Of a stretch of 64,000 nucleotides of DNA, positions 38,498 through 48,600 are shown piece after piece. Made by a program: the position numbers and the translations under genes. Under the pieces are notes generated by a model. It was not told the DNA's origin and made no database searches. It was given only the letters and a program-made list of their open reading frames with translations. The DNA lies in assembly GCA_964036275.1 (NCBI GenBank), contig OZ038434.1:35983279-36047278 (forward strand), written 5' to 3'. How positions within the stretch are numbered: the first letter of the stretch is position 1; every line of letters begins with the position of its first letter. The DNA comes from Litoditis marina. Its lineage: Eukaryota > Nematoda > Chromadorea > Rhabditida > Rhabditidae.

Positions 38498-39349
38498 CAC
38501 TTCCAATTAACCGCAAGCTTAACCATCTTAGTCAAACCAACGTGATTTTCACCCAACCGCGTGAAAATTTAGAACAGAAAATACTATCTCGGATCATATT
38601 GTGTTCTATTTTGATGTACTTTTCGCATATATTGACTTCTACTTTTCACCTCAGAACCGAACTTTTTACAAAGAAATGTATAGTTACTGCCGATCGAATG
38701 TTTTGTCGATCATTTTCACGATTTTTGGTGATTTTTTAAGCTCAAAATGAGCATCATTTGTGTGTATTTATTGTCAATATGATATTTTGGAAAAAAATAT
38801 ATACTGATTCAAACCCTTGTTCAATTTTTGGAACAAAATCGGTAGTAACAATAATTTTTGCCTGATCTGTGCAACTGAAATTCATTATAATATACTACCG
38901 TTACGGTTTAAGTAAATATACCACGCAAACATGAAACTAAGAAAAGAAAACACCACGACTTTGTACGAACACATACAGATCACACCAGGTTCAATACAGA
39001 TTATCAATATCAATAACTGATGAAATACAACTCATACACGTACACTTTAAACAAAAATAAGTACAACATGAAGATTGTACACCAGAAAGCATGTCATTCA
39101 ACTTCATATTTTTTGACGTGATGCACACGTTTCACGTGACTCGTTTTTCACCACTAATATTCAACACAAAATTTTTCCAGACCCAGCTAAACGCTGAGAT
39201 ACTGTTGGCTATCATATGAAAGTTAGAGAAAGTTCAAGAGAACTTCACGTTTATGAGTTGTAAACACGTGAACTTTACGTTACAGAAAGATTTTGAGGCA
39301 AATTTCACGTTTGCAAGTTGTGTTCACGTGACTATTAATCGGACTGTCT
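38498..39349. other. Convergent intergenic region
   Basis: Separates the + strand LZTS-like gene from the - strand rhomboid gene. It contains a reverse-strand AATAAA at 38767-38772 and AT-rich sequence. No other feature seen. Confidence 0.6.
38767..38772 (-). terminator. Possible poly(A) signal of the rhomboid gene
   Basis: TTTATT on the + strand is AATAAA on the - strand, about 580 bp past the rhomboid stop codon. This implies a long 3' UTR; a closer variant signal near 39250 (CATAAA) is the alternative. Confidence 0.35.
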
Positions 39350-41498
39350 CTAGTTCCAGCCGTAGGGCCGGCGGTGGCGCAGCGACTCCTCGGTCGCCCT
39401 GCGTATCTGCTCTTCCTCAGATAGGCCGCCCGTGTATGACCTGAATCGGAAACTTGTACCGAAATCCAAAAAATATAAGTGAAAAACCATTCTACTACTA
39501 CTAATTTAGATTCGTCCATAAAAATAGCACACGCAGAAACATTTGCGCTTTCATTTTTTGCGCTATTATAACATATGATCAGGTGAATATTTTTGGGAAA
39601 TGTATGTTTAGTCTGAGTATCAGTCATTCGAAGTTTTTTTTGACTCGTTTCCAAAGCGGTCAATTGGTAAATATGAAAACCGACGACCCCATTTCCAAAC
39701 TAACTCGTATCTTGTCGGACCGCCGCCGCCGGTGGTAGCACCTCTTCCAGAAAACATTCTGTTCGAGCCGGGTACCTCGTCCGAATCCGAGTCCTCCATG
39801 GGCGGTGCAGACGGACCATTACCGTAACCATTGCCTAAATTGAGATAAATCAGATTATAGGGTGGAGTATAGTTGATTGATCAATTCTTCGTTGTAGTTT
39901 GATCCCGAAAATCAACGAGATCACAAACACAGCGAGATATGGAAAAACACATATCCACATATCTCCCAATCCCTACTAGTTGTTCAGGGAATCCTCCAAC
40001 ATTTATTCAGAAACTTTCTCGTTCTTTTAGAAACTTTCTCTTTTTCTCAGTTTTTTTTAGAAACTTTCTCGTTCTTTCAGTTCTTCCAGAGAATTTCTCA
40101 TTCTTTCAGGAACTTTCTCGGTCCTTTCTTCTCCCCTAACTTTTCCCTCTCTAACTTCCCCCTCTAACTATTCGTTCTGACCACTTCGCTCGACACCAGC
40201 GTTGATCGTAAATTCGCGCAATGAGTGTAGTTTATGGCGCGCGACCACTCATCGCAACTGTCAAATGCAAACCAGTGGCCAGGTGCCAAAACAGCATTTG
40301 TTCGCTTATGGGAAACATCTGTTTCCAATATTTTTGAAGAAAAATTAGAGAAAGTCATGAAATTTTGAGCATGGGAAAGTCATATTTAGCCAACCACGAT
40401 TTGGTGATCACACGTTCTCGCTGTGCCCTGCAAATTCAATGAATTTGGTGAGCATTTCGTGAACCGTTGTTCTTAGCCATCAGGCAGCAAATGTTTCGGA
40501 ATACTCTCCGGCATGCCGTTGAAGTACACGTATGAAAGACGAGGGCGGTTCGTGAATTCCATTAACCAAACTTGAAAGCATACTACAGGAATATACGCAG
40601 TCACAACGAATCCTCTTTAACCAACCAAAGTTTGATCGAAATCATTCTCACTTTCCAGAAACAAAACTCAACTAACCAATTGCTGCAACTCCACAGATGA
40701 TATCAGTCAAATATCGAAGGGGACCCATTGTGTAGAGCAGACCGACCAGAATACCGGACAAATGGCCCACGAACGATACATTGGGAGAGAGGACCTGAAC
40801 AAAACCCATAAAGTTTGTAGGACTACAAGCATTAACTCGTTCAGCAAAAGTTTTATACGGTTCGCTATTTCAGAGGCAAGTGTATATGTCGCCCCACTTG
40901 GCTGTGTTTGTAGTTGGATCTCGTTGTTCTCGATCTGAATTCGTCAATTACGCAATGTTTCGAGATCAAACTACAACAAACACTTGGTAACTGCCTATAG
41001 TTAGTTCCACCCAGTTATAACCCTCTACGATAATCTGCTCAAACTTCCATGGCAAAGTTTAGAATGTTCTTGTTTTTAGATTTTCTCCAAGTTTTGGTAG
41101 TGTCTTCTATACCTTTACTTCTACAAACTCTAAACGTTTGAAACCAGAATAGTTAGGTAATCATTAGAAAAAGCCTCCTGAATACTTGACGGATTACTGT
41201 AGAAGTACATTGATTGGTAAAACAGGGTATATAATCTCGAGAGCGAACAAGGTGGTAATGATGTATTCCGAAGTGTGCTTACGCCAGTGTTCCAACCGCA
41301 AACATTTTCAGTACACCTCGTAGGCTTGTTAACAACATAGTTATATTATACTTGATGGAACTTTAGTGAAACTCACTTGAATGATGACGAGTTCCGCCCA
41401 ACAAGCGTACTTGGAGGGTAGCGGCAGCCAACCCAAGATACGCTGATCACCATCAGGGAAATACGAGTTCACCAGCACCTTGAGAGCGAAAAGAACAC
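39350..41498 (-). CDS. RHBDD1/RHBDL4-like rhomboid protease, C-terminal half
   Basis: Exons 41377-41498, 40677-40794, 39705-39834 and 39350-39440 join in frame to 152 codons plus stop. They begin at VLFALKVLVNS, which in RHBDD1 directly follows the catalytic GFSG. The catalytic histidine is in FVGHLSGILVGLLYTMGP, within the last membrane segments. A Gly/Ser-rich acidic linker leads to YTGGLSEEEQIRRATEESL, which fits the ubiquitin-interacting motif (acidic run, then IxxAxxxS). RHBDL4 is an ER intramembrane protease acting with ubiquitin and VCP/p97. Human RHBDD1 (about 315 residues) continues to an RRxxLxxF VCP-binding motif; this protein stops before it, at RPYGWN. The preceding exon must end in phase 1 and supply the catalytic serine, but no convincing candidate was found upstream. 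Partial gene, pseudogene or unrecognised small exons remain possible. Confidence 0.8.
39887..39942. repeat. Hairpin repeat family D, short copy
   Basis: CGTTGTAGTTTGATCCCGAA is followed by GAGATCACAAACACAGCGAG, a reduced version of a palindromic repeat seen many times between 39 and 63 kb (core GTTTGTAGTTTGATC with the inverted GATCAAACTACAAAC). Confidence 0.7.
40005..40140. repeat. Pyrimidine-rich minisatellite, AACTTTCTCGTTCTTTCAG-like units
   Basis: Five to six imperfect units of about 20-25 bp built on GAAACTTTCTCGTTCTTT(C/T)AG lie in the rhomboid intron between 39835 and 40676. Confidence 0.75.
40879..40986. repeat. Hairpin repeat family D copy
   Basis: CTGTGTTTGTAGTTGGATCT pairs with the downstream AGATCAAACTACAACAAAC. 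Intronic in the rhomboid gene. Confidence 0.8.
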
Positions 41499-42315
41499 CT
41501 GAAAGACTTTGACTTGAAACTATAGGATTCGAATATTAACATCAAAAAGTGCTATTTACACCTTTTTACGAATGGCTGTTGATTCAACAGTCTGAGCTGA
41601 CTATGGTTTTGTAAAAAGATGACAATAGTACAACCTGCTTTCGTAAAACAGAAAATGAAGGAGAGAAACAGAAAATGAAGAACTGTGGTTTGAATCCGAC
41701 CCAATTACATCTCGATTTTATTCAAAACTTTAGGCAGAATGAAACAATCATGAATCAGCTTTATCTACCCAAGTTGTAGATAATGTATACTCAGAGATCT
41801 GTCGCAGACTGGCGAACCACGTTGCACACACTGCGGTCTACTGCTGGTCAAGTTGTTCGGTGATAAATTACCCCAACGTGTGGTAAAGTAGCATTTGTGA
41901 ATTCAGCTACCGGAATGAGCCAATGAGCCTTTCATTCTGACCAGAACCCAACCCCAAACTTTTATGTTGTCAAACCGCAACATTCTCCATTCATCCTGGC
42001 GCGTTCGCAGCTCAATAAAAAACCACCTCTACTTATCAAACCTTTACGCCTTTGACTGACGGTTTTCGCTTGCCTGAGAGCCCTAGTGGGCCCCACCTTC
42101 TCAAGCTAAAACCATAATCTATAATGTATCCACCCCGTTCAACGTTCACCGTCTCTATGACAAATCTCGCGCACGCGGCATCAAACATCTTATCCAAATC
42201 GATAAGCCACACCCCTTATGTCCTCCACTAACTCCCCTTGGTTGATGTACAACACTGTTGATCGTGCTCAGGTCAGCGCCCAAGCAACACCCTACTGACC
42301 CCACATTTAGAAACA
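41499..42315. other. Unexplained region where the rhomboid N-terminus is expected
   Basis: No exon with rhomboid motifs was found on the - strand. Positions 41811-42310 are GC-richer than the surroundings and include a hairpin around GCCCTAGTGGGC (near 42090) but match nothing else in the window. A 40-codon antisense frame at about 41912-42030 ends at a phase-compatible donor but lacks rhomboid residues (see rejected items). Confidence 0.5.
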
Positions 42316-42321
42316 TTTATT
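42316..42321 (-). terminator. Poly(A) signal of the M28 peptidase gene
   Basis: TTTATT on the + strand (AATAAA on the - strand), 327 bp past the stop codon. No closer canonical signal was seen, so the 3' UTR probably includes the inverted-repeat element at 42423-42610. Confidence 0.5.
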
Positions 42322-42422
42322 ATTAAATATCACAGCAAAAAATAAAAAAGAAAGAATGCGAGATCTCAGATACCGAGATTGTGAAAATGATTGAATACTA
42401 TACAATATAAATACCTATTGAA

Positions 42423-42610
42423 GTCGCTTCATACGTTCTAAATTAGCGACAGAGACTCAGATACGTAGATCAAAGTACGATTATCGATCGGGTAGCACGA
42501 AAAACATGCATGTTGATCATGTTTCTGCTGCCCGATTGTGCGAACAAATCCATAACTAGGATACGCACACCTTCTTGGCTACTGTTTGGCAATAATACGT
42601 ATGAAGCGAC
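42423..42610. mobile_element. Inverted-repeat (foldback) element in the peptidase 3' UTR
   Basis: The ends are exact inverted repeats, GTCGCTTCATACGT at 42423-42436 and ACGTATGAAGCGAC at 42597-42610. An inner stem pairs ATCGGGTAGCACGAAA with TTTCTGCTGCCCGAT across a short loop near CATGCATGTTGATCATG. It starts 37 bp after the stop codon, so the mRNA could form a long hairpin. Confidence 0.75.
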
Positions 42611-42647
42611 CCTTAAACATCAATGAAGGCTAGAAATGGTACCCGTG

Positions 42648-45600
42648 CTAGTCAAATGAAAGTAGTGTAATTGCACTCTCGATAGAAAACTGAATTCTGG
42701 TAAAGCTCATGGTCAACTCATCAACAAATGACGAATTTGCGAAATTATGAAAATCAATAGACGGATCTAACAAGCTAGCAAACGAGGAGACATGTGGTGG
42801 ATGTCTAGAGGGTGAATACAATAGATGCCTATAAATTGGGTTAGAGAAGGCAAATGGGTCCAGGAACGATCGTTCCAGGTACTGTAGCCGTGTATTCAGC
42901 TGTTCCAGACGTGCCAGCTGTATGGAGGTCACGCCATCGGATACGTCCTGAAATTAATGGAGTTGAATTCAATACTTCCACAAAACTGTAAGACAACCCT
43001 GAAACCTAATCCAACCAAAAAGTGAGCACCGAGGTACGAAAAAGTAAACTCTTTGCACTCATATGTTTCTGTTCACGTCATGTCCCAGTTTCATTTGCAA
43101 GAAATGAATCACAACAAAAAACTCGAAAAATTATCATTATATGGATTTATTCTGAAACATTTGCTTAATCTCAGTATATAGGAAATTTCTAACTCATCGT
43201 TGTAGTTTGATCTCGAAAAACGTCGAAATTCCCTAAATTTTGACCAAAATTAACGGAATCAAACTGCAAACACAGCGAGATAGGGCAACATACACCGTAT
43301 ACGCCTGCTTCCGAAATAGCATACTTTCTATTTGTTGGAGTGTGAACTTTTACCACATATTGTCATCTCATTCCCGTACCTGTATCTCTGCGTGAACAAC
43401 TCGTGCCACCAGATGAAGTCTCCTGATGGCGTCTTTGACACTGTCCACCTTGTCTCGATAACCCGGCACCACTCTAGACATGTTCAGATATGACATGTGG
43501 GTTTCGGCTTTGTGAAAGAGGGCGGACAGCGATTGGGCTAGATGGGTTGGCTCGAACGGAATGACCTGCAACAACTATATTTGTGAAACACGTTAAAAGG
43601 CAGAGAAACAGTTCGGAACAGTATGGCTGTGAGTTTTTCTGAAACAACTGTGATCAACTGCAGACAATAACGTTTGCTTCTCGCAGATCCAAATCAGGAA
43701 AGATGTCTACTATAAACTATTTTTTTTTGAACTATCATAAAAAATCGATACAAACTCACAAGTTCATTCGCCAATCGATGCGTGATTTCCATCCAAAATT
43801 GTCCAACATTCAGCATGGCCGAGAAGTTTGGGTCGATCAAATTATCGACCGTCCAGAAGGTTTCGTACATTGTATGGTACAACGCGTACGATTGACCGGG
43901 ACTGGACTCCAATTTCAGGTCAATCGACGGAATTCCGGAGAAAGTGACGAAACGCTGAATTACAGCAATATTGATGAGATGGAGGTCCAGTTTTCAATGT
44001 TGTGTTGGTAATACCTAATGAGCTGTTTTGAACAACTTCTACATGTTTGTTAACAGCAAAATTTCCATCGTTCTTTTTCACACATGTGTTTTAGAGTAAA
44101 TATCGCTCAACTTTCTCTCAGCTTCTATTAGGAATGAAGGAAAATACATCAAATGTTCAGTGAAACGTGATGAAATATCCGAAACAAGTGTTTTTGAAGA
44201 AGAACGATTATTTGGACCAATCCTAACGCTTCCGTCTGTTCAACTGCAACACGTTTTTCAATCGCAACTTGAAGGACCGATTGGTTCACATAATCGTCCT
44301 ACTCCAACATGTTTCATGTGAACTAACAGTTGTGTAGTAGTATACCTAACTGATAATCATATTACATATGTGGACCTCATATTTATTCATTAAACATATT
44401 TTGAAAGTATGTCAGAAAACCAACCTGATAGTCAGATCCGCCGGCCGGTAGTCCTATATCCGGTATGGATCTATCCCCTACAATTGGTCCCTTTCCTCTG
44501 TGAAACCTCCACGAGTCGAGCAGAGTCAGACGACCAGCACGCAGCTCGTCCTGGTTCAGTTGCGGGATCCTGAAACACTAATTATGAGATCTGCCGAGTG
44601 GAAAAGAGCGAGAAAAAATCAGTCTATATCATACCAATGTGTATGCATAAAATTTGAATTTCAGAATCTACAACAAGGACAAATGTTTTTTCATGGCTTT
44701 GAAGTCCTTCTGACAATTGTGAGATTATCTCGACCCCTTTCACCAGAATTCGTTTCCGAGAAAAAAAGTATCCATTTTTGTATGTTACAAAACACCCAGT
44801 TCGGCGCAGGGTATTTTTCCAATTTGTCAAATGTACGGAACGAATGATTTCTCACTTTTCCATTTTTTTTACCTAAAGTTTACAAACCTCTTTGCCGCGT
44901 TCACTATAACTCGGTAGAGCAGCGGAACAGCCTTCACGTCCAGGGTGGTGTTGCCAGAAATGTGATCTACGTTCACGTAGGCGATGGCTCTAAACATATT
45001 GAAACTTATTTGGTATAAGTTCGCTTTTGTTAGAGCAAGCCGCTAGGGTAGATGTGATTAAACGGTTTTGTTTGTAGTTTGATTCTGCTGCTTTCGAATT
45101 TTGTAAAATATTGCATAACAAGTTCAAACTACAACTGAATCATGGTCATCCCCTATACCCGCAAACTTCTGCAGTGGTATACATGTGTTTCTGAAGCTTA
45201 CGGAGTTCAACAAAGTTTGGAACATGTAGAAAACGAGTTAAAGTAGGACGATTATGTGGACCAATCCCGTGACATCGGTCCTTTAAACTGCAGTTGAAAA
45301 ATATATTGCGGTTTAAAGGACTGAAGCGTTGCGATTGGACCACATAATCGTCCTTCTTCAATCCTCGACCAACCTGGTATTCAGTACGACTTGCATTTCT
45401 TCCACCCATTCGGTTGACCCAATCAACCCAAACTCCTCCGCATCCCAGTGACAGAAAACGATGGAACGACGTGGTCGATCAACCATGAATACCTGAAAAC
45501 CAAGTAAATGTTATGTTCGAATTAGAAAAATACAAAAAGCAAACTGAACATCGATTAGAATTGTTTGCCAAGCACGGTAGCTTTTTCAAGCTTTTTCACC

Positions 45601-48600
45601 AACTTTTAAAGGCTGAATAAAGCTGAAATTGATTGGAGCAATATCAATGATTTCATAAACTTGTACGATGTTCAATATTTCATCAGAAATTCACAACTTA
45701 AAATACTGTAAACTAATAGGTGTACGTGAAACTCTGAATTGAAATTCCCAAAATCTTTGTAAGCAATTAAGCGATTAGAACAAATTCAATTTATTTTTCT
45801 TTTGCAAATGATTTCAAATTTCATATGGAATGAATTCCACGAGCAACCAACCTTGGAGGTCACGCGAGCCATTTCCAACTGTGTGGCTGTGCCGGATAGA
45901 GGGTCAATCGCACCCTGTAAAGTGAACAAATTAAATTTTTATTGCTAATAATGCCTTCTCTGAATTATGGAATTCGCAGAAATTTGAGTTTTTCATAGTT
46001 CGCCCTTTCGTTCTATGGGTTTGGTTCCTTCCAAAACAAGCCTATATTTTGCTCTATCCCGGTGTGTTGGTAGTTGATGTACTTGCTGTTCCGTCAAAAA
46101 AGTTTCGGCGCGGAACGAGATAAAATGAGATACAACGAATAACTGGTTTTTCCTATAACATTATTGTTTACTTTTTTCAGTCTGGAGAACAGTCAAGAAC
46201 CACCGATTCGAAACGATTTGAAGTTATTTAATATTCGAAATTGATAAATATTCATAATTCTCTTGAATAGAAGTCTTTGGTATTGTGATAAAACTTGAAA
46301 CGAGTTATCCTCACCTTGCCCCAGGCGTCCACGTGATTTCCGACCATAATCCATCTATCGGGCTCCTCGCTTCCCCTCAATGTGGCGATCACGTTGGTAA
46401 TGGTACGTTTGACGTTCCTCGATCGTACGTTCAGTCGGAACGTACGACTACCGGTAAAACGGTAGACTGAGCTGAGGCCGCCGCGCCATTGTGGTATCTG
46501 TAAAACTGATATATGGGCTAAAATCAACTATGGTTTGAAATCTGATCCGGTGTTGTCTGGTTCATCTAGTTACGGTCTGGAATTATCAAACCACAGCGCT
46601 ACCGGCGAACAATAAAGCTTACTACTGTAACCACTACTTTGAACGTAAGTTCAAGATTTAAACTGAAGTTTAGATAGAATACAAATAACCATTGTGGTTA
46701 TCCGAATCCCAAAAACATACCGTAACCGGGTCTCCGTTCAACGTTCCCATAACACGGTTGGCGTCATCGTAGCTGATTGGCATGACCGGTATTCGAGGCA
46801 AATGACCTGAAATACGAGCTGAGTTGTAGTTTGGCCTTTCAACATGACAAGATTCTCGCAACACTGCCTAAAATGCAAAGTAATCCGAATACAAACTTAG
46901 TACGAAACAATGAACACTGACACCTAGTAGCGAACATTGAACGTTATCAATTTCAGCTATAAGCTACTCATTTTCCATGATAATGTAAGTGACTAGAAGT
47001 GTCACGTAGATACTAGGTATGCAGCGCAAAAGTAATTTAATTCTTTCAACAGTTTTCTTATATCACGATACACAAATCGACAAGCTTAAAGAAAACTAAC
47101 CTTCCACTTTTTACTGAAACTAGCTGAACTATCTATACATCTTCCACGCACCTTTCATTCTCGCTGATTCCGCGCTCTCCGTCCTATGTACGTAGGGAAG
47201 GGAGGGGAATAGAGGCGTGAGGGGATCCCCACTGGTACCGAGAATCGAACCCCGTTGTGCATCAGAACCGGGTAGATAGACGTCGTCAGGAAATGTCTGG
47301 AAATGTTTACTACGTGAAAAAATATGATTATTAATGAACTGAACAGATACTGAATAAACCATGGCAAAAAACTTTTTCGGTAGCTGGAACAAAACGCAAA
47401 TCAGCTAAACTCATTGATAACTGTGAAATTTCGTTCGTTTTTAACCGAGCTGGAATACATTTCTCATGCCTAAAGCTCCGTGCAATCACAAAAACGGCTA
47501 GAAGGATTTTCCGAACTCTAGTTTGCTGAGCCTTATGCATCAGTCAGTTTACGCACACGTCGAAATTCGAGAGCGTGAAATAACAAAAACATGGTGATAA
47601 ATAAAAGTGTTTTTACACGTTCTGATTGCTTGTTAGATGTTACTTTCAGTCTGGCATTGTGGTTACACAACGGAAAAGAGCCACTAACCCTGTTTCTGTC
47701 CGAGCCCGTGTAGTGTATTGGATCACTGAACAACACCACTCCAACAGCTCCCCTACTTTCTGCTTCTTTCACTTTTTCGGCACGCGAAATTCCGCCGTAA
47801 CGAATCAGGAGAATTCGGTCGGTAACGTCAATTTCCCACTGAAAGGAGAATTTTGTTCAGTTTTTATATACTTTTACGATAGGTTTTGTTGACAAAAAGA
47901 GAGCGGAGTTTTGAAACTGTCGTTCTTGTTATCTTTATCTTTTCTTTTCTTGTTTTTAGTTACACTGAGTGTTGGAAGAAGAAGAAAAAGTTGTTCTAGA
48001 AGAAGCAAGAAGGAGAGAGAGAGAGAGAAGAGAATGTAAGCGAAAGAGAATACAAGATGAATTTTGGTGTGAATGAAGGAAATAGAAAAAATAGTATAGA
48101 CACAATCTCGCACCAACCTCAGCCAGTTGCTCGAAATCCTCTCTCATTCCGTAGTTACAGTACACCATTTGAGCCGACACACTCCCGTTAGCAGAGTAGG
48201 CGTTCCACCAGTGCGTTGATCGCGGTTCCGATTGCTGAAAAGTCGCTCTGAATCGAATCTACCCCAATCCTTTCATCAATTGGAACAGTTTGAGTTGAGG
48301 GTAATGTAAAACTCGTAGAATACATCAAAATCATGACTAGATACGTGATTTCCGAATCATTTTAATCATGATCCGACCGTAATATAACATAACATAATAG
48401 TTTAGTAGCGATTGAACACGTACAGGTTCACGTGACACGTGACTTTAAACGTAATCGCGTACCTCTCTGCGCGCGTCCGGTGGCCCGGCGGTCCTTCCGC
48501 GTCCCTGGCTGACGCTCCACCAGTTATCCGCCTCATCTTGTACTTCTATCGTATTTGGATGGTTGAAATCGGGATAGTTCAGGAGTACCGTGTAGTTGTG

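Noticed and set aside
41912..42030. Antisense 40-codon frame ending LAHSG at a phase-1 donor, a possible rhomboid upstream exon
   Set aside because: The phase fits, but the catalytic GxSG is not present (AHSG), the donor GTAGCT is poor and nothing upstream resembles rhomboid membrane segments.
43703..44011. 102-codon + strand frame
   Set aside because: It is the complement of the peptidase exon that carries the histidine ligand.
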